DNA from: an uncultured Luminiphilus sp.
GTDB taxonomy: Bacteria; Pseudomonadota; Gammaproteobacteria; Pseudomonadales; Halieaceae
Direction: 5' to 3'
NCBI GenBank assembly: GCA_938084055.1
Contig: CALKDK010000010.1
Location: 144,097-208,096 of the forward strand
DNA: 64,000 nucleotides
Position numbers and translations under genes: made by a program. The notes below the pieces were generated by a model. That model did not search any database, was not told the origin of the DNA, and saw nothing but the letters and a program-made list of their open reading frames with translations. Below, piece after piece: positions 26,668 to 35,952 of the stretch; the stretch's first letter is position 1, and the number at the start of each line of letters is the position of its first letter.

Positions 26668-26760
26668 ACTGATGTCCCCCTGCTCGGCGCAGACAGCCAC
26701 AGGGGGTGGTGGCGGCCCCGTACCGCTCTGCCGGTTGAATGATGAGTCATTGGCTTCCTA

Positions 26761-27357
26761 TCAATGGGTATCGGGTGCCAGGTCATTGCTCAGCGAGTCC
26801 CTGATGACCGGGTCGACCACAAATTTGTCGATGGGGTAGGCATCGTGGCTGATTCCGGCGTAGAGCACGCCGCCATCTTTGAGGGCATTGATCTGCTCCT
26901 TGGAGAGCTCAAACCGCAGAAAATGGACCGACGAGGTTTTTTCTTCATTCTCCCGTTCCATGTCTTCGTCACAAATAGGCGTGATGGGTGGCAAACCCTC
27001 GACCTGAAGCCATACGGCCTCTTCAATGCCCTTCATCTCTCGCAGGCGCTGGGCGCGCTCCACTGGGTCGCCAAATTCAATCATGAAAGTTGCTTTCCAG
27101 TTTTGTCCGTCGGGTATGAGGGGGTTGTAGGCGTTGAGTTCCTCTTCTATCCCCGCTGCCTCAAATGTTTTTTCAATGCGCAGCATTTCCTGAATCTGGT
27201 AGCGGATCGTTGTGCTGTCCTCAAAATACAGGCGCGCATGTCGTCCCAGAGCCAATTGACGGGTCTTTTTGTGGGCCATGACCTCGGCTCGATACGCGCT
27301 GCGTCGCACAGCATATTCTTCCAGCGACCATAGGTCTTCACGACGAAGATGTGGCAT
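26761..27357 (-). CDS. DUF3501 family protein
   Basis: Soluble protein of 198 residues matching the DUF3501 pattern: LRREDLWSLEEYAVRRSAYR at the N-terminus, a middle part rich in charged residues with TIRYQIQEMLRIEKTFE and AYNPLIPDGQNWKATFMIEF, and HFLRFELSKEQI near the C-terminus. No catalytic motif or metal site is evident and the function of the family is unknown. It starts 23 nt after the Fe-S oxidoreductase gene with GAGGAG 9 nt upstream of the ATG. Such proteins are found next to rubrerythrin and CCG-domain Fe-S genes in several proteobacteria, so it is likely a partner in that redox unit. Confidence 0.8.
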   Translation of the reverse strand: MPHLRREDLWSLEEYAVRRSAYRAEVMAHKKTRQLALGRHARLYFEDSTTIRYQIQEMLRIEKTFEAAGIEEELNAYNPLIPDGQNWKATFMIEFGDPVERAQRLREMKGIEEAVWLQVEGLPPITPICDEDMERENEEKTSSVHFLRFELSKEQINALKDGGVLYAGISHDAYPIDKFVVDPVIRDSLSNDLAPDTH

Positions 27358-27380
27358 TTCTTGTGCTCCTCGTAGACGAA

Positions 27381-28703
27381 CTAAAGTCCGTAGGCCATCC
27401 GCAGCAGCGTCATGGGATGTAGCGCGGCGTCGACCGTTTCGGACAGGTTTGCAATCTGGGCTCCGGCCATTGGGCAGTCGCTTATGAAGTGATCCGGGTT
27501 CTGGGCGTCGACCTTCTTGACCGTTGGCCGTGCGATTTTAACGGACTTTGCCCGGGTCTCTGATTTTACCGCGTAGGTGCCGTCATGGCCCGAGCAACGC
27601 TCGTGGGCGATTACCTCACTGTCAGCAACCAGGGCAAGTACATCGCGGGTTTTCAGTCCTATATTCTGAACGCGCTGGTGGCAGGCCACCTGATAGGCGA
27701 CGTTGCCAATGCCGGCTGCAAAATCGGTGTTCAAGGCGCCCCCTTTGTGGCGCAGCCAAAGGTATTCGAACGGGTCATAAAAGGCCTGTTTAACCTTGAG
27801 GACGTCCGGATCGTCGGGGTACATGAGGGGCAATTCCTGTTTGTACATCAAGACACAGGAAGGTATGGGGGCTACCAGGTCATAGCCCCGATCAACCAGT
27901 TGCGCGAGCGCGGGAATATTAGCCTGCTTCAATGCATCAACAGCATCCAGGTCTCCCAACTCGAGCTTTGGCATTCCACAGCACTTCTCCCTGGGCACCA
28001 CATCGATGTGAATGCCGTTGTGCTGAAAGACACGTACAAAATCCTCCCCAACTTCAGGACTGTTGTAGTTGCCGTAGCAGGTGGCATAAAGCGCAACCTT
28101 GCCGGTTGTCTCTCCAATGGGACTGGCTTCCAGGGATTTCACAAGGGGTGCGACCCGCTTACGAAGTGTCTTTGCGTGCATGCGGGGCAGCGGTGCCTCA
28201 TGGTGAATATTCAGCGTCTTTTCCACCACTTTTCTGAAGCCGTTATTTTGGTTCAGGGCGTTGACCGTAATATCGACCAGTGGAATCGACATCATGCCGA
28301 GCATGGTATCCGTGCTGGTAAGGGATTTGTCCCGCAGGCTTCCCCCTTCCTCACGGAATTTTATGGCCTTGGCCCGGAGCATCAGGTGGGGGAAATCGAC
28401 ATTGAACTCATGGGGAGGGACGTAGGGACACTTCGTCATGAAGCACAGGTCGCAGAGGTAGCACTGGTCGACGACTTTGGTGTAATCACTGCGGTCAACG
28501 CCGTCGACTTCGAAGGTCTCTGATTCGTCAATCAGGTCAAAGAGGGTGGGAAACGAGTCACACAGGCTGACGCAGCGACGGCAGCCGTGGCAGATGTCGT
28601 AGACCCGCTCCAGCTCGTCATTGAGCGCGTCCTTGTCCCAGAAAGCGTCATTCTTCCAGTCAATAGGATGCCTTGTGGGTGCTTCGAGACTGCCTTCTCG
28701 CAT
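27381..28703 (-). CDS. CCG-domain Fe-S oxidoreductase (HdrD/GlpC-like)
   Basis: Iron-sulfur protein of 440 residues. Seen: two [4Fe-4S] motifs, CHGCRRCVSLC near residue 38 and CYLCDLCFMTKCPYVPP near residue 82, then two CCG-type cysteine domains (YATCYGNYN...EKCCGMPKLELGD and the divergent VACHQRV...ERCSGHDGTY). The layout is that of the HdrD/GlpC superfamily, whose CCG domains bind Fe-S clusters or thiols. The second CCG repeat has Ser in place of one Cys. The track ORF reaches back to 29126 in a frame antiphase with rubrerythrin; the Met at 28703 is the true start, with GGAA upstream. It likely feeds electrons to rubrerythrin (inference). Confidence 0.88.
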   Translation of the reverse strand: MREGSLEAPTRHPIDWKNDAFWDKDALNDELERVYDICHGCRRCVSLCDSFPTLFDLIDESETFEVDGVDRSDYTKVVDQCYLCDLCFMTKCPYVPPHEFNVDFPHLMLRAKAIKFREEGGSLRDKSLTSTDTMLGMMSIPLVDITVNALNQNNGFRKVVEKTLNIHHEAPLPRMHAKTLRKRVAPLVKSLEASPIGETTGKVALYATCYGNYNSPEVGEDFVRVFQHNGIHIDVVPREKCCGMPKLELGDLDAVDALKQANIPALAQLVDRGYDLVAPIPSCVLMYKQELPLMYPDDPDVLKVKQAFYDPFEYLWLRHKGGALNTDFAAGIGNVAYQVACHQRVQNIGLKTRDVLALVADSEVIAHERCSGHDGTYAVKSETRAKSVKIARPTVKKVDAQNPDHFISDCPMAGAQIANLSETVDAALHPMTLLRMAYGL

Positions 28704-28734
28704 CTTGGATTCCGTTTTAATGCTGGTTTGATTT

Positions 28735-28772
28735 AAACAAAAAGTAAGGGGGAACGCTGTGCGCTCCCCCCG
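28735..28772 (-). terminator. Hairpin between rubrerythrin and Fe-S gene
   Basis: On the minus strand GGGGGAGCGC-ACA-GCGTTCCCCC forms a GC-rich stem followed by TTACTTTTTG. It lies 20 nt after the rubrerythrin stop and before the Fe-S gene. It may terminate part of the transcripts and give more rubrerythrin than Fe-S protein. Confidence 0.65.
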
Positions 28773-28791
28773 ACCGGTCTTGGGTTTAGGT

Positions 28792-29211
28792 TCAGTCGTC
28801 CATCGTGTCGAGGGTCTTCTGAAATTTGTTTGCATGGCTGCGCTCGGCCTTGGCCAGGGTTTCGAACCAGTCAGCAATCTCGTCAAAACCCTCTTCACGG
28901 GCTGAACTGGCCATGCCCGGGTACATATCGGTGTACTCGTGTGTCTCGCCCGCGATGGATGCTTCAAGGTTTTTACGGGTATCGCCCATCGGCAGGCCCG
29001 TGGCCGGATCCCCGACGGCCTCGAGGTACTCGAGGTGGCCGTGGGCGTGACCTGTTTCGCCCTCTGCTGTTGAACGGAATACTGCGGCCACGTCGTTGTA
29101 GCCCTCGACGTCAGCCTTGGCGGCAAAGTACAGGTAGCGACGGTTGGCCTGGGACTCGCCAGAAAAGGCGTCCTTCAGGTTTTGTTCGGTCTTGGTGCCT
29201 TTTAGTTCCAT
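28792..29211 (-). CDS. Rubrerythrin, rubredoxin-less
   Basis: Diiron peroxidase of 139 residues. Seen: the four-helix ferritin-like fold with [31 protein letters not shown] (the ExxH of the first site) and [15 protein letters not shown], then [16 protein letters not shown] (second ExxH). The C-terminal rubredoxin domain of classical rubrerythrin is absent, so it needs an external electron donor. GGGAGA 7 nt before the ATG supports the start. First gene of a minus-strand unit with an Fe-S oxidoreductase and DUF3501 protein, and divergent from oxyR. Role: reduction of hydrogen peroxide to water in the cytoplasm. Confidence 0.92.
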   Translation of the reverse strand: MELKGTKTEQNLKDAFSGESQANRRYLYFAAKADVEGYNDVAAVFRSTAEGETGHAHGHLEYLEAVGDPATGLPMGDTRKNLEASIAGETHEYTDMYPGMASSAREEGFDEIADWFETLAKAERSHANKFQKTLDTMDD

Positions 29212-29276
29212 GGTTGTTCTCCCGGAATCTGTCTACTGTGACGTCTCATTCCCCGCGTCACGGATGGGGACACAGC

Positions 29277-29343
29277 AATATACCGAAGTGGGGTCAATTT
29301 GGCTTACATGGTTTTTTTAAAAAATATAATCGATAATATCGAT
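29277..29343 (-). promoter_or_regulatory. Candidate OxyR-controlled promoter of rubrerythrin
   Basis: On the minus strand TATATT at 29282-29277 can serve as -10; the base stretch 17 nt upstream is a poor -35 (AAGCCA), as is common for activator-dependent promoters. Just upstream an A/T-rich block holds two ATCGAT palindromes 9 nt apart (29329-29334, 29338-29343), the type of position OxyR occupies. The match to the OxyR consensus is loose, so the site is a proposal. Confidence 0.4.
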
Positions 29344-29376
29344 CAATGAGCCAGGCACTCTGGCAGGGAATATAAC

Positions 29377-30279
29377 GTGGCGCGCCAACCCACACTAAAG
29401 CAGTTGAAATACCTCTGTGCGATAGCGGAGCACCAGCACTTTGGTCGTGCCGCAGAGGCCAGCCATGTCAGCCAGAGCACGCTCAGCGCGGGTATTCAAG
29501 AGTTGGAAGAAACCCTGTCTGCGTCACTGGTGGAGCGCAACAACCGCAACGTGCTGCTCACGGGTCTTGGGCATGAGATCGTAAGGAGGGCCCATGAGGT
29601 GCTCGTTGAGATCGATGACCTGGTTTCACTTTGCGCCGCCGCTCGCGAGCCCTTCAGCGGGAAGATGCGTTTGGGTGTGATTCCAACGATTGCGCCTTTT
29701 CTCTTGCCTTACCTGCTGGGTCCCCTGCGAGATGAACACCCCGACTTTAAACTGTATATCCGGGAGGACTTGAGTCACCATCTGGTGAATGCGTTGCACG
29801 CCGGAGAGCTCGATGTGCTGCTCCTTGCCTTGCCTTTTCCCGCAGAAGGCACGGAAGTTATGTCGCTGCTTACCGACGCCTTCCTACTGGCGAGCCCTGA
29901 AGCGCATCCCCTCGCCAACAGCAAGCGGCTGGCGACCACGGATTTGAAGGGGGAAGAGCTGTTATTGCTCGAGGACGGCCACTGCCTGCGGGACCACGCC
30001 CTCGAGGCCTGTGACCTGAGGGGCTCTCAGGTTTCCATTCCCTATCAGGCCACCAGTCTCGCCACCATCGTACAGATGGTTGCCAACGGCATAGGGATCA
30101 CGTTGTTGCCCCAGATGTCTGTGGCGGCGGGGATAACCGCTGGCACCAACATTGTGGTAACGCCCTTCAGGGGGCCCCAGGTGGCTCGGGAGATCGGCCT
30201 TATGTGGCGGAAGAAAACCCCGAGAAGAGCCGAATTCCGACTGCTTGGGGAGAAGGTCATAGCCAGCGCGGTACGCTGA
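29377..30279 (+). CDS. oxyR: Hydrogen peroxide-sensing regulator OxyR
   Basis: LysR-family regulator of 300 residues. Seen: N-terminal helix-turn-helix (LKQLKYLCAIAEHQHFGRAAEA, SQSTLSAGIQELE) and, in the effector domain, LEDGHCLRDHALEAC. Cys203 and Cys212 of this motif are nine residues apart, exactly as Cys199 and Cys208 of E. coli OxyR, which form the peroxide-triggered disulfide. The C-terminus has GIGITLLPQMSV, also as in OxyR. It starts with GTG. It lies divergent from the rubrerythrin operon, its probable target. Convergent with the TonB receptor gene downstream. Confidence 0.93.
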   Translation: MARQPTLKQLKYLCAIAEHQHFGRAAEASHVSQSTLSAGIQELEETLSASLVERNNRNVLLTGLGHEIVRRAHEVLVEIDDLVSLCAAAREPFSGKMRLGVIPTIAPFLLPYLLGPLRDEHPDFKLYIREDLSHHLVNALHAGELDVLLLALPFPAEGTEVMSLLTDAFLLASPEAHPLANSKRLATTDLKGEELLLLEDGHCLRDHALEACDLRGSQVSIPYQATSLATIVQMVANGIGITLLPQMSVAAGITAGTNIVVTPFRGPQVAREIGLMWRKKTPRRAEFRLLGEKVIASAVR

Positions 30280-30344
30280 GGCGATCGGTCAGCCATACGG
30301 TTGCGGGTGGAAACAGAACCCAAAGGCCAGCCAGTGGCCAGAGA

Positions 30345-30375
30345 CGAGACCGCTCCGCTCGGCGGAAGCGGTCTC
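30345..30375. terminator. Long GC-rich hairpin between convergent oxyR and TonB receptor
   Basis: GAGACCGCTCCGC and GCGGAAGCGGTCTC pair around a TCG loop, giving a stem of about 13 bp with a single bulged A. It lies between the 3' ends of oxyR and the receptor gene, so it could end transcripts from both sides, although no long T-run follows on either strand. Confidence 0.55.
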
Positions 30376-30402
30376 TAGGTGTGGCCAGGTCAGCCCGCCC
30401 GC

Positions 30403-32829
30403 TTACTCGAAGGTATATTTGACCGTCAGACCGTAGGTCCTGGGTTGGCTGGGGTAGCCGCTGATGCTTCCTGCCTGGGCAACTGAGGGGAATGCAGATA
30501 ACAGGTACTCATCACCCGTCAGGTTGCGTCCCCACAGATTCAGCTGTATGCCGTTGGCAAAGGTGAGGCCCGCGCTCGCATTGACCATGTTGATCCGACG
30601 AGAGGCGATCGAGGACGGTATGTTGTCCACCACCTGTACTTCGCTTTCATAGACATTTTCAAGCCGGACGTAGCCCATGGTGTTTCCGGTCATGAAATTG
30701 TAGGTGGCATTGGTATTGGCTGAAAATTCGGGAATGCCGGAAGGCTGGCGTCCGGAAAAGTCCTCTGGCCCGTCAATGCCCAATGCGCCTCTGAAATCAT
30801 CGTAGAGTGGATCCAGCCAAGTGGCCGCAAAGCCAAACCGTAAACCGTCGGTGGGGGCCCAGTTGAGGTCCACTTCAACACCTTCGGTGGATTGCTTGCC
30901 CGCGTTGGCCAGTACAAAGCCTGTGCCAGTAAAGACGTTGGATTGAAACCCTTCGATTTCCTGATCGAATATAGCCAGGTTAAGCGAAACCGTGTCCCAC
31001 TCGCCCTTCAAACCGATCTCCAAGACCTCAGACTCCTCCGGGCCCGCAAGACGGGTCGCAGGGCCAATGGCCCCGGGGTAGTTGGCGAAGCCCGGGGGCA
31101 GGCCAAACGCTGTGAGGGCCGGCAGCGCAGGATCCCCTGCTGCGAGCAGTGCGTCCAAGTCTGCCTGAACAGGGCCAGTGTCCTGGGATAGGTTCCAGGA
31201 CGTGGCTTTAAAGCCGGTGCTCACGCCGCCGTAAATGCTCACGTTGGGTGTAAGCGCGTAGGCCAGGCGCAGCGTATAGGTGGTGTCGCTGTCGTCACTG
31301 CGACCATCCTCCACCGAGTTTGGATAGGCGACGAAGGGGGGTAGGAATTGCGCTGGTAACAGGGCCTCCAGACCAAAGGCCGCTAATGGGATGGTACCGA
31401 AGAAATTATCATTGACTACGGCGGCTGAGGCTTCTTTCTCAGACTGTGTGTAGTTAATTCCGGCCGTCAGCGTCAGCGCGTCGGTCAAATCGTAGTCTGC
31501 CTGGGCAAACAGCGAGAGGGTCTCATCGTCCAGCGTGTAGGTTTCAGACTGGTTACCTGTGCCGTCCGCGTAAATAAAACCACCGGGAAGACCCAAAACC
31601 TGCTCGATTTGCCCCAGGGCGCCCGGCGCGCCAAGACTCGCAAGCAGAACATCGACATAGGGTCGAAAATCAGGTCCCAGGCCAAAGTTTTCGTCGTTGG
31701 TCACTTCCTCGTTGAAATAAAATGCCCCGACCATCCACTGCAGGGAGCCATCGCTGGTTGATGTCAATCGGATTTCCTGGGTGAAGGTGTCGATTTCAGT
31801 GTCTCTGGCGTCGGCCATCTCAGCACTCACGAGCCGGGCACTGGTGAAATCCACGTCCCCCGACTGGAATTGGTCCAGCGTCCTGAAGGCGCTTATCGAG
31901 GTCAGTGAGAAGCTGTCGAAGTCATACTCGATGTGCAACGAGGCGCCCCGCGTCTCAATCTCATTTTTGGGGTCGAAGTCCTGATAGTTACTGTAGGCAA
32001 AGGGTGCATCACCCACAACGTCACCACCCAGCGCCCGGACGATCCCGCCGGTAGGCCCGTCGACCAGGTTGGCAACACCGCAGCAAACCTCATCGATCTC
32101 CTCGGCATCGACAATCAGGCGCACCTCACCACGATCTGAGGGTGCCCATAACAGTTGACCGCGGAAGTTCCAGCGGTTCAGTTCGTTGAAGTCAGTGCCC
32201 GTCGTAAGGTTCTCGAAATAGCCGTCTCGCTCATTCATGCTGCCAAAGAGACTGAATGCAAAATTGTCGGAGAGGGGACCGGTGACATCGCCACGGATGA
32301 TGGTCTGGTTGTAATTTCCTACGGTCGCACCGACGGAGCCGCTGTAGCCAACCAGGTCCGGTTTCGCCGTGACCACGTTAATCACGCCTGCTGATGCGTT
32401 CTTTCCAAAGAGGGTGCTTTGTGGGCCCCGCAGCACCTCAATTCGCTCAACTTTGGGGAGGTCCGCCAGGGCGCTGCCCACACGGGACCGGTAAACGCCA
32501 TCAACGAAGACCCCAACCGAAGGCTCGATACCAGGGTTATTGGCGCCGTTGCCGAAGCCCCGGATGATGAAATTGGTCTGGGCGCTGCCCTGCAACTGGG
32601 TCACGCGCAAGCTGGGGACCAACGTCTGCAAATCCTTGATATCCAGAACCTGGGATTGCTCAATCGCCTCGGCCGTTACGACAGAAACCGCAATGGGGAT
32701 CTCCTGTAGGGTTTGCTGACGTTTGGTCGCGGTGACCATCACCTCCTCCAGAACGGCATGCGCCTCCAGTTGGACCGCCATGGCAATGGCGGCGGCGGCA
32801 AAGGGTAAGCGGCGATTCTTGATTGACAT
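30403..32829 (-). CDS. TonB-dependent receptor
   Basis: Outer-membrane receptor of 808 residues. Seen: a signal peptide (LPFAAAAIAMAVQLEAHA), EEVMVTATKRQQTLQEIP as TonB-box-like segment, plug domain with IIRGFGNGANNPGIEPSVGV and IEVLRGPQSTLFGKNASAG, then a beta-barrel ending GLTVKYTFE. The start at 32829 is preferred since AAAGGAG lies upstream and the signal peptide follows; the track starts 14 codons earlier. It is of the same broad type as the receptor at 3235 but not a close copy. No partner transport gene is adjacent, so the substrate is unknown. Confidence 0.92.
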   Translation of the reverse strand: MSIKNRRLPFAAAAIAMAVQLEAHAVLEEVMVTATKRQQTLQEIPIAVSVVTAEAIEQSQVLDIKDLQTLVPSLRVTQLQGSAQTNFIIRGFGNGANNPGIEPSVGVFVDGVYRSRVGSALADLPKVERIEVLRGPQSTLFGKNASAGVINVVTAKPDLVGYSGSVGATVGNYNQTIIRGDVTGPLSDNFAFSLFGSMNERDGYFENLTTGTDFNELNRWNFRGQLLWAPSDRGEVRLIVDAEEIDEVCCGVANLVDGPTGGIVRALGGDVVGDAPFAYSNYQDFDPKNEIETRGASLHIEYDFDSFSLTSISAFRTLDQFQSGDVDFTSARLVSAEMADARDTEIDTFTQEIRLTSTSDGSLQWMVGAFYFNEEVTNDENFGLGPDFRPYVDVLLASLGAPGALGQIEQVLGLPGGFIYADGTGNQSETYTLDDETLSLFAQADYDLTDALTLTAGINYTQSEKEASAAVVNDNFFGTIPLAAFGLEALLPAQFLPPFVAYPNSVEDGRSDDSDTTYTLRLAYALTPNVSIYGGVSTGFKATSWNLSQDTGPVQADLDALLAAGDPALPALTAFGLPPGFANYPGAIGPATRLAGPEESEVLEIGLKGEWDTVSLNLAIFDQEIEGFQSNVFTGTGFVLANAGKQSTEGVEVDLNWAPTDGLRFGFAATWLDPLYDDFRGALGIDGPEDFSGRQPSGIPEFSANTNATYNFMTGNTMGYVRLENVYESEVQVVDNIPSSIASRRINMVNASAGLTFANGIQLNLWGRNLTGDEYLLSAFPSVAQAGSISGYPSQPRTYGLTVKYTFE

Positions 32830-33181
32830 GGGCACAGGGCTCCTTTCGGCGCTAGCGGTGACGCAGCGCAATGGATGTAAGGTTTGGATGCGCTGGGGAA
32901 GTCAACGCGATTAGGCCGAGCAGGATAGCGGTTGCTGACAGCTGAAGAAAGTGGCAAAAATGCCGCTGTGCCGGTGGTTTCATTTGCCGGTTATCTGGGC
33001 AACTCGTTCCCCTCAGCTTCGGGGGTATGGCAGTGTCAGAGTGGCCTTGGTGGTTTTTGACCTCGGTTGTTAGCACCGGGGGTGCGTCGCAATAGCCTTG
33101 ATGGGTTGCAGGGGAGGGCAGAGGACAGACCGAAGTTTAGTGGAGAGGCCGGGTAGCCCTTTATTCTGGTGTTGGCGGGGG
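32830..33181. other. 352-nt intergenic region upstream of TonB receptor
   Basis: Lies between the ytfJ-like gene and the TonB receptor start. No ORF with a domain is present. On the minus strand TTGACT (32905-32900) and TTACAT (32880-32875) could form a weak promoter with an over-long 19-nt spacer. A CCCC/GGGG stem near 33012 has no T-run. I see no riboswitch motif. Confidence 0.4.
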
Positions 33182-33805
33182 CTATTCAGAGCGGGTTAGG
33201 TTGCGCAGCACGCTGAAACTGCGTTCGAGATCGGTCTCTGATGGCCTGCCTTGGATCACATCAACCACCACGCCGTGCTCGTCTAGAATCACGAACGCAG
33301 CTTCCTGGGACAGATTCCAGGTAGCCTGTCCAAGGCCTCGCTCGTCGAGGACCAGGGTCGCTCGGGTGAACGTTCGTTGCTCGTCAACGACGGCACTTCG
33401 GACGAAGGGCTTGATAAACCCCGAGGTCACCTCAAGGTTCACGATCGCAGTAATATCGTAGCGGTCGATATCGAGTTCACGCTGCATACGCTCGGTCAAT
33501 GGATCGTAGAGATCGCCCCCCTCGCGGGTGCCAGGCACGTACTGAAGTACCTGTACCCTGTTCGGGCTTTGGGGTCCGGACCAGGGCGTTGTCGAATAGT
33601 CATCCCCGTCAAGAACAACCTGTCCTCCCTCAGTGATGGTGACTACAGGTAGCGGTTGCCCGATGACTATCGCGAAGCCCGCTGATGCGCAGAGGCTGCA
33701 AACAATCAGGGATATTGCCGCCAGCAGCTTACAGCAGGATGTACCGTCAGTGCGGTGGTTACTGGCGCTGGCGAGGTGGCACGAGCTGGATCCTGGCACG
33801 GTCAC
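33182..33805 (-). CDS. YtfJ-family exported protein
   Basis: Protein of 207 residues of the YtfJ family. Seen: a hydrophobic segment [20 protein letters not shown] after a 23-residue polar stretch, so an export signal with a long n-region, then [45 protein letters not shown] and [17 protein letters not shown], all in the order seen in E. coli YtfJ. The family has a thioredoxin-like fold but lacks a CxxC pair here; the function is unknown. The GTG start overlaps the ygiQ stop (GTGA), with GAGG upstream. Last gene of the tesA-channel-ygiQ-ytfJ chain. Confidence 0.82.
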   Translation of the reverse strand: MTVPGSSSCHLASASNHRTDGTSCCKLLAAISLIVCSLCASAGFAIVIGQPLPVVTITEGGQVVLDGDDYSTTPWSGPQSPNRVQVLQYVPGTREGGDLYDPLTERMQRELDIDRYDITAIVNLEVTSGFIKPFVRSAVVDEQRTFTRATLVLDERGLGQATWNLSQEAAFVILDEHGVVVDVIQGRPSETDLERSFSVLRNLTRSE

Positions 33806-35952
33806 TTTTTTTGCCTCGGGGGTAGCCCTGTATGTTGTGTGGTGAATGCATTGCCCCTGCTACTGACTCGTCGGTGTCGTTTTGGTGGGTCCCGGGGCGG
33901 CACAAGATGCAGCTTGCCATTGCCGATCAGGTCACGACGGCCCATTCGCTTGAGCTCATCTCTCAACAGGGGCCAATTGTCCGGGTCGTGGTAACGCAAA
34001 AACGCCTTATGCAGTCGGCGTTGCTTGAGTTTATTGACCACGGGTAACGTGTCGTTGCCGCGGCGTATTCGTTTCAGCGGGTTGTGGCGACTGTGGTACA
34101 TCGCGGTGGCGGTGGCCATGGGTGAAGGATAAAAGGTCTGGACCTGGTCCGCCCGGAACTTATTGCGTTTGAGCCAGAGTGCCAGATTCACCATGTCTTC
34201 ATCCCGGGTGCCTGGGTGGGCAGCGATGAAATAGGGGATGAGGTACTGCTTTTTGCCCGCCTGTTTGGAGTAGGTATCGAACAGGGCCTTGAAGCGGTCG
34301 TAGGTGCCAATGCCCGGTTTCATCATGTGAGCCAGTGGGCCGTCTTCGGTGTGTTCCGGCGCTATTTTGAGGTAACCACCGACATGGTGCGTCACCAGTT
34401 CCTTGACATACTCGGGTGTCTCTACTGCCAGGTCGTAACGCAGGCCTGAAGCGATCAGGACCTTTTTCACTCCGGGAACGTTTCTCGCGCGGCGATACAG
34501 GGACACCAAAGGGGTTTGGTCAGTATTCAGGTTTTTACAGATTCCCGGGAACACGCAGGACAGCTTGCGGCACTTCGCCTCGATGTCTTTGCTCTTACAG
34601 GCAAGTCGCCACATGTTCGCGGTAGGGCCACCAAGATCCGATATCACGCCGGTGAAAGCGGGGCTGGTGTCCCGAATTTTCTCCACCTCCCGAATGATCG
34701 AGTCCTCGGAGCGGTTCTGGATAATACGCCCCTCATGTTCGGTGATAGAACAAAACGTGCAGCCTCCGAAGCAGCCGCGCATGATATTTACCGAGTGCTG
34801 AATCATTTCGAAAGCGGGGATTTTCGCATCGCCATAGCTCGGGTGGGCGCGACGCGCGTAGGGTAATTCGAAAACCCAGTCCAACTCCTCGGTTTCCAGG
34901 GGGATGGGGGGTGGGTTGATCCACACATCCCGATCACCATGGGCCTGTATCAGGGGCAGCGCATTGTAGGGGTTTGTTTCCTTGTGCAGGACGCGAGAGG
35001 CATGGGCGTAGAGTGCCGGATCGTCACGAACCTGTTCGTAGCCAGGAATCCGAATGACCGCGGGGAGGTTGTCGGTGGTCGGGGTAATCCGAATGGTTTG
35101 GATATCGGTGTTTTCTGCCGCGGCTTCCTCGCTGTCACACTGACTCGGTGCCATGCCCTCGTAGGGGTTGGGATGGCTGTCTACCGGGCCGGGATTGTCG
35201 ATATCAGTTGATCGCACTTCACTAAAACCAGGCTCTGGACCCCGGGTGATGAAGGCTGTGCCACGGATGCCGCGGCAGGCGCCGATGGTCTCCCCCGCGG
35301 CGAGCCGATGAGTCAGCTCTACAATCGCCCGCTCGGCATTACCAAATAGCAGGATGTCAGCCCGAGAATCGAGAAGAACGGATCGACGGACTTTCTCGCT
35401 CCAATAGTCATAGTGGGCGATACGGCGCAGGCTGGCCTCAATGCCTCCGATCACAATGGGAACGTCGGCGAACGCTTCCCGCACCCGCTGGCTGTAAACC
35501 GTTACCGCCCGATCCGGTCGTTTCCCAGCGGCATCCCCGGGCGTGTAGGCGTCGTCGTTACGCCGTTTTCGATCCGCCGTGTAATGGTTGATCATGGAGT
35601 CCATATTGCCTGCGGCAATACCCATGTACAGATTGGGCCGACCCAGGACCTTGAAGGGCTCTGCGCTATGCCAATCGGGCTGGGCGATGATGCCCACCCG
35701 GAACCCCTGACCCTCAAGTACACGACCGATCACCGCCATGCCAAAACTGGGGTGGTCAACATAGGCGTCACCCGTCACCACAATGACATCGCAACTATCC
35801 CAGCCCAGTAGCTCCATTTCAGCCCGGGTGGTGGGCAGGAAGGGTGCAGGCCCAAGGCACTCTGCCCAGAATTTTCGATAGTTGAAAATGGACGGTGGTG
35901 ACCGGGAATCCTGGCGGTTGGGCGTTAGGCAGTCTGACAGACCCGGCGTCAT
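33802..35952 (-). CDS. ygiQ: YgiQ-family radical SAM protein
   Basis: Radical SAM protein of 716 residues. Seen: N-terminal YgiQ domain ([39 protein letters not shown]), then the Fe-S ligand motif [19 protein letters not shown] (CxxxCxxC) around residue 375, followed by the SAM-barrel part ([24 protein letters not shown]) and a basic C-terminal tail. The reaction of YgiQ is not known. AGGAG 6 nt before the ATG at 35952, which overlaps the channel stop as ATGA, fixes the start against the track start at 36024. Confidence 0.92.
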   Translation of the reverse strand: MTPGLSDCLTPNRQDSRSPPSIFNYRKFWAECLGPAPFLPTTRAEMELLGWDSCDVIVVTGDAYVDHPSFGMAVIGRVLEGQGFRVGIIAQPDWHSAEPFKVLGRPNLYMGIAAGNMDSMINHYTADRKRRNDDAYTPGDAAGKRPDRAVTVYSQRVREAFADVPIVIGGIEASLRRIAHYDYWSEKVRRSVLLDSRADILLFGNAERAIVELTHRLAAGETIGACRGIRGTAFITRGPEPGFSEVRSTDIDNPGPVDSHPNPYEGMAPSQCDSEEAAAENTDIQTIRITPTTDNLPAVIRIPGYEQVRDDPALYAHASRVLHKETNPYNALPLIQAHGDRDVWINPPPIPLETEELDWVFELPYARRAHPSYGDAKIPAFEMIQHSVNIMRGCFGGCTFCSITEHEGRIIQNRSEDSIIREVEKIRDTSPAFTGVISDLGGPTANMWRLACKSKDIEAKCRKLSCVFPGICKNLNTDQTPLVSLYRRARNVPGVKKVLIASGLRYDLAVETPEYVKELVTHHVGGYLKIAPEHTEDGPLAHMMKPGIGTYDRFKALFDTYSKQAGKKQYLIPYFIAAHPGTRDEDMVNLALWLKRNKFRADQVQTFYPSPMATATAMYHSRHNPLKRIRRGNDTLPVVNKLKQRRLHKAFLRYHDPDNWPLLRDELKRMGRRDLIGNGKLHLVPPRDPPKRHRRVSSRGNAFTTQHTGLPPRQKK

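Noticed and set aside
27381-29126. 581-codon ORF starting within the rubrerythrin gene
   Set aside because: The N-terminal 140 codons read the rubrerythrin gene out of frame; the Fe-S protein proper starts at 28703.
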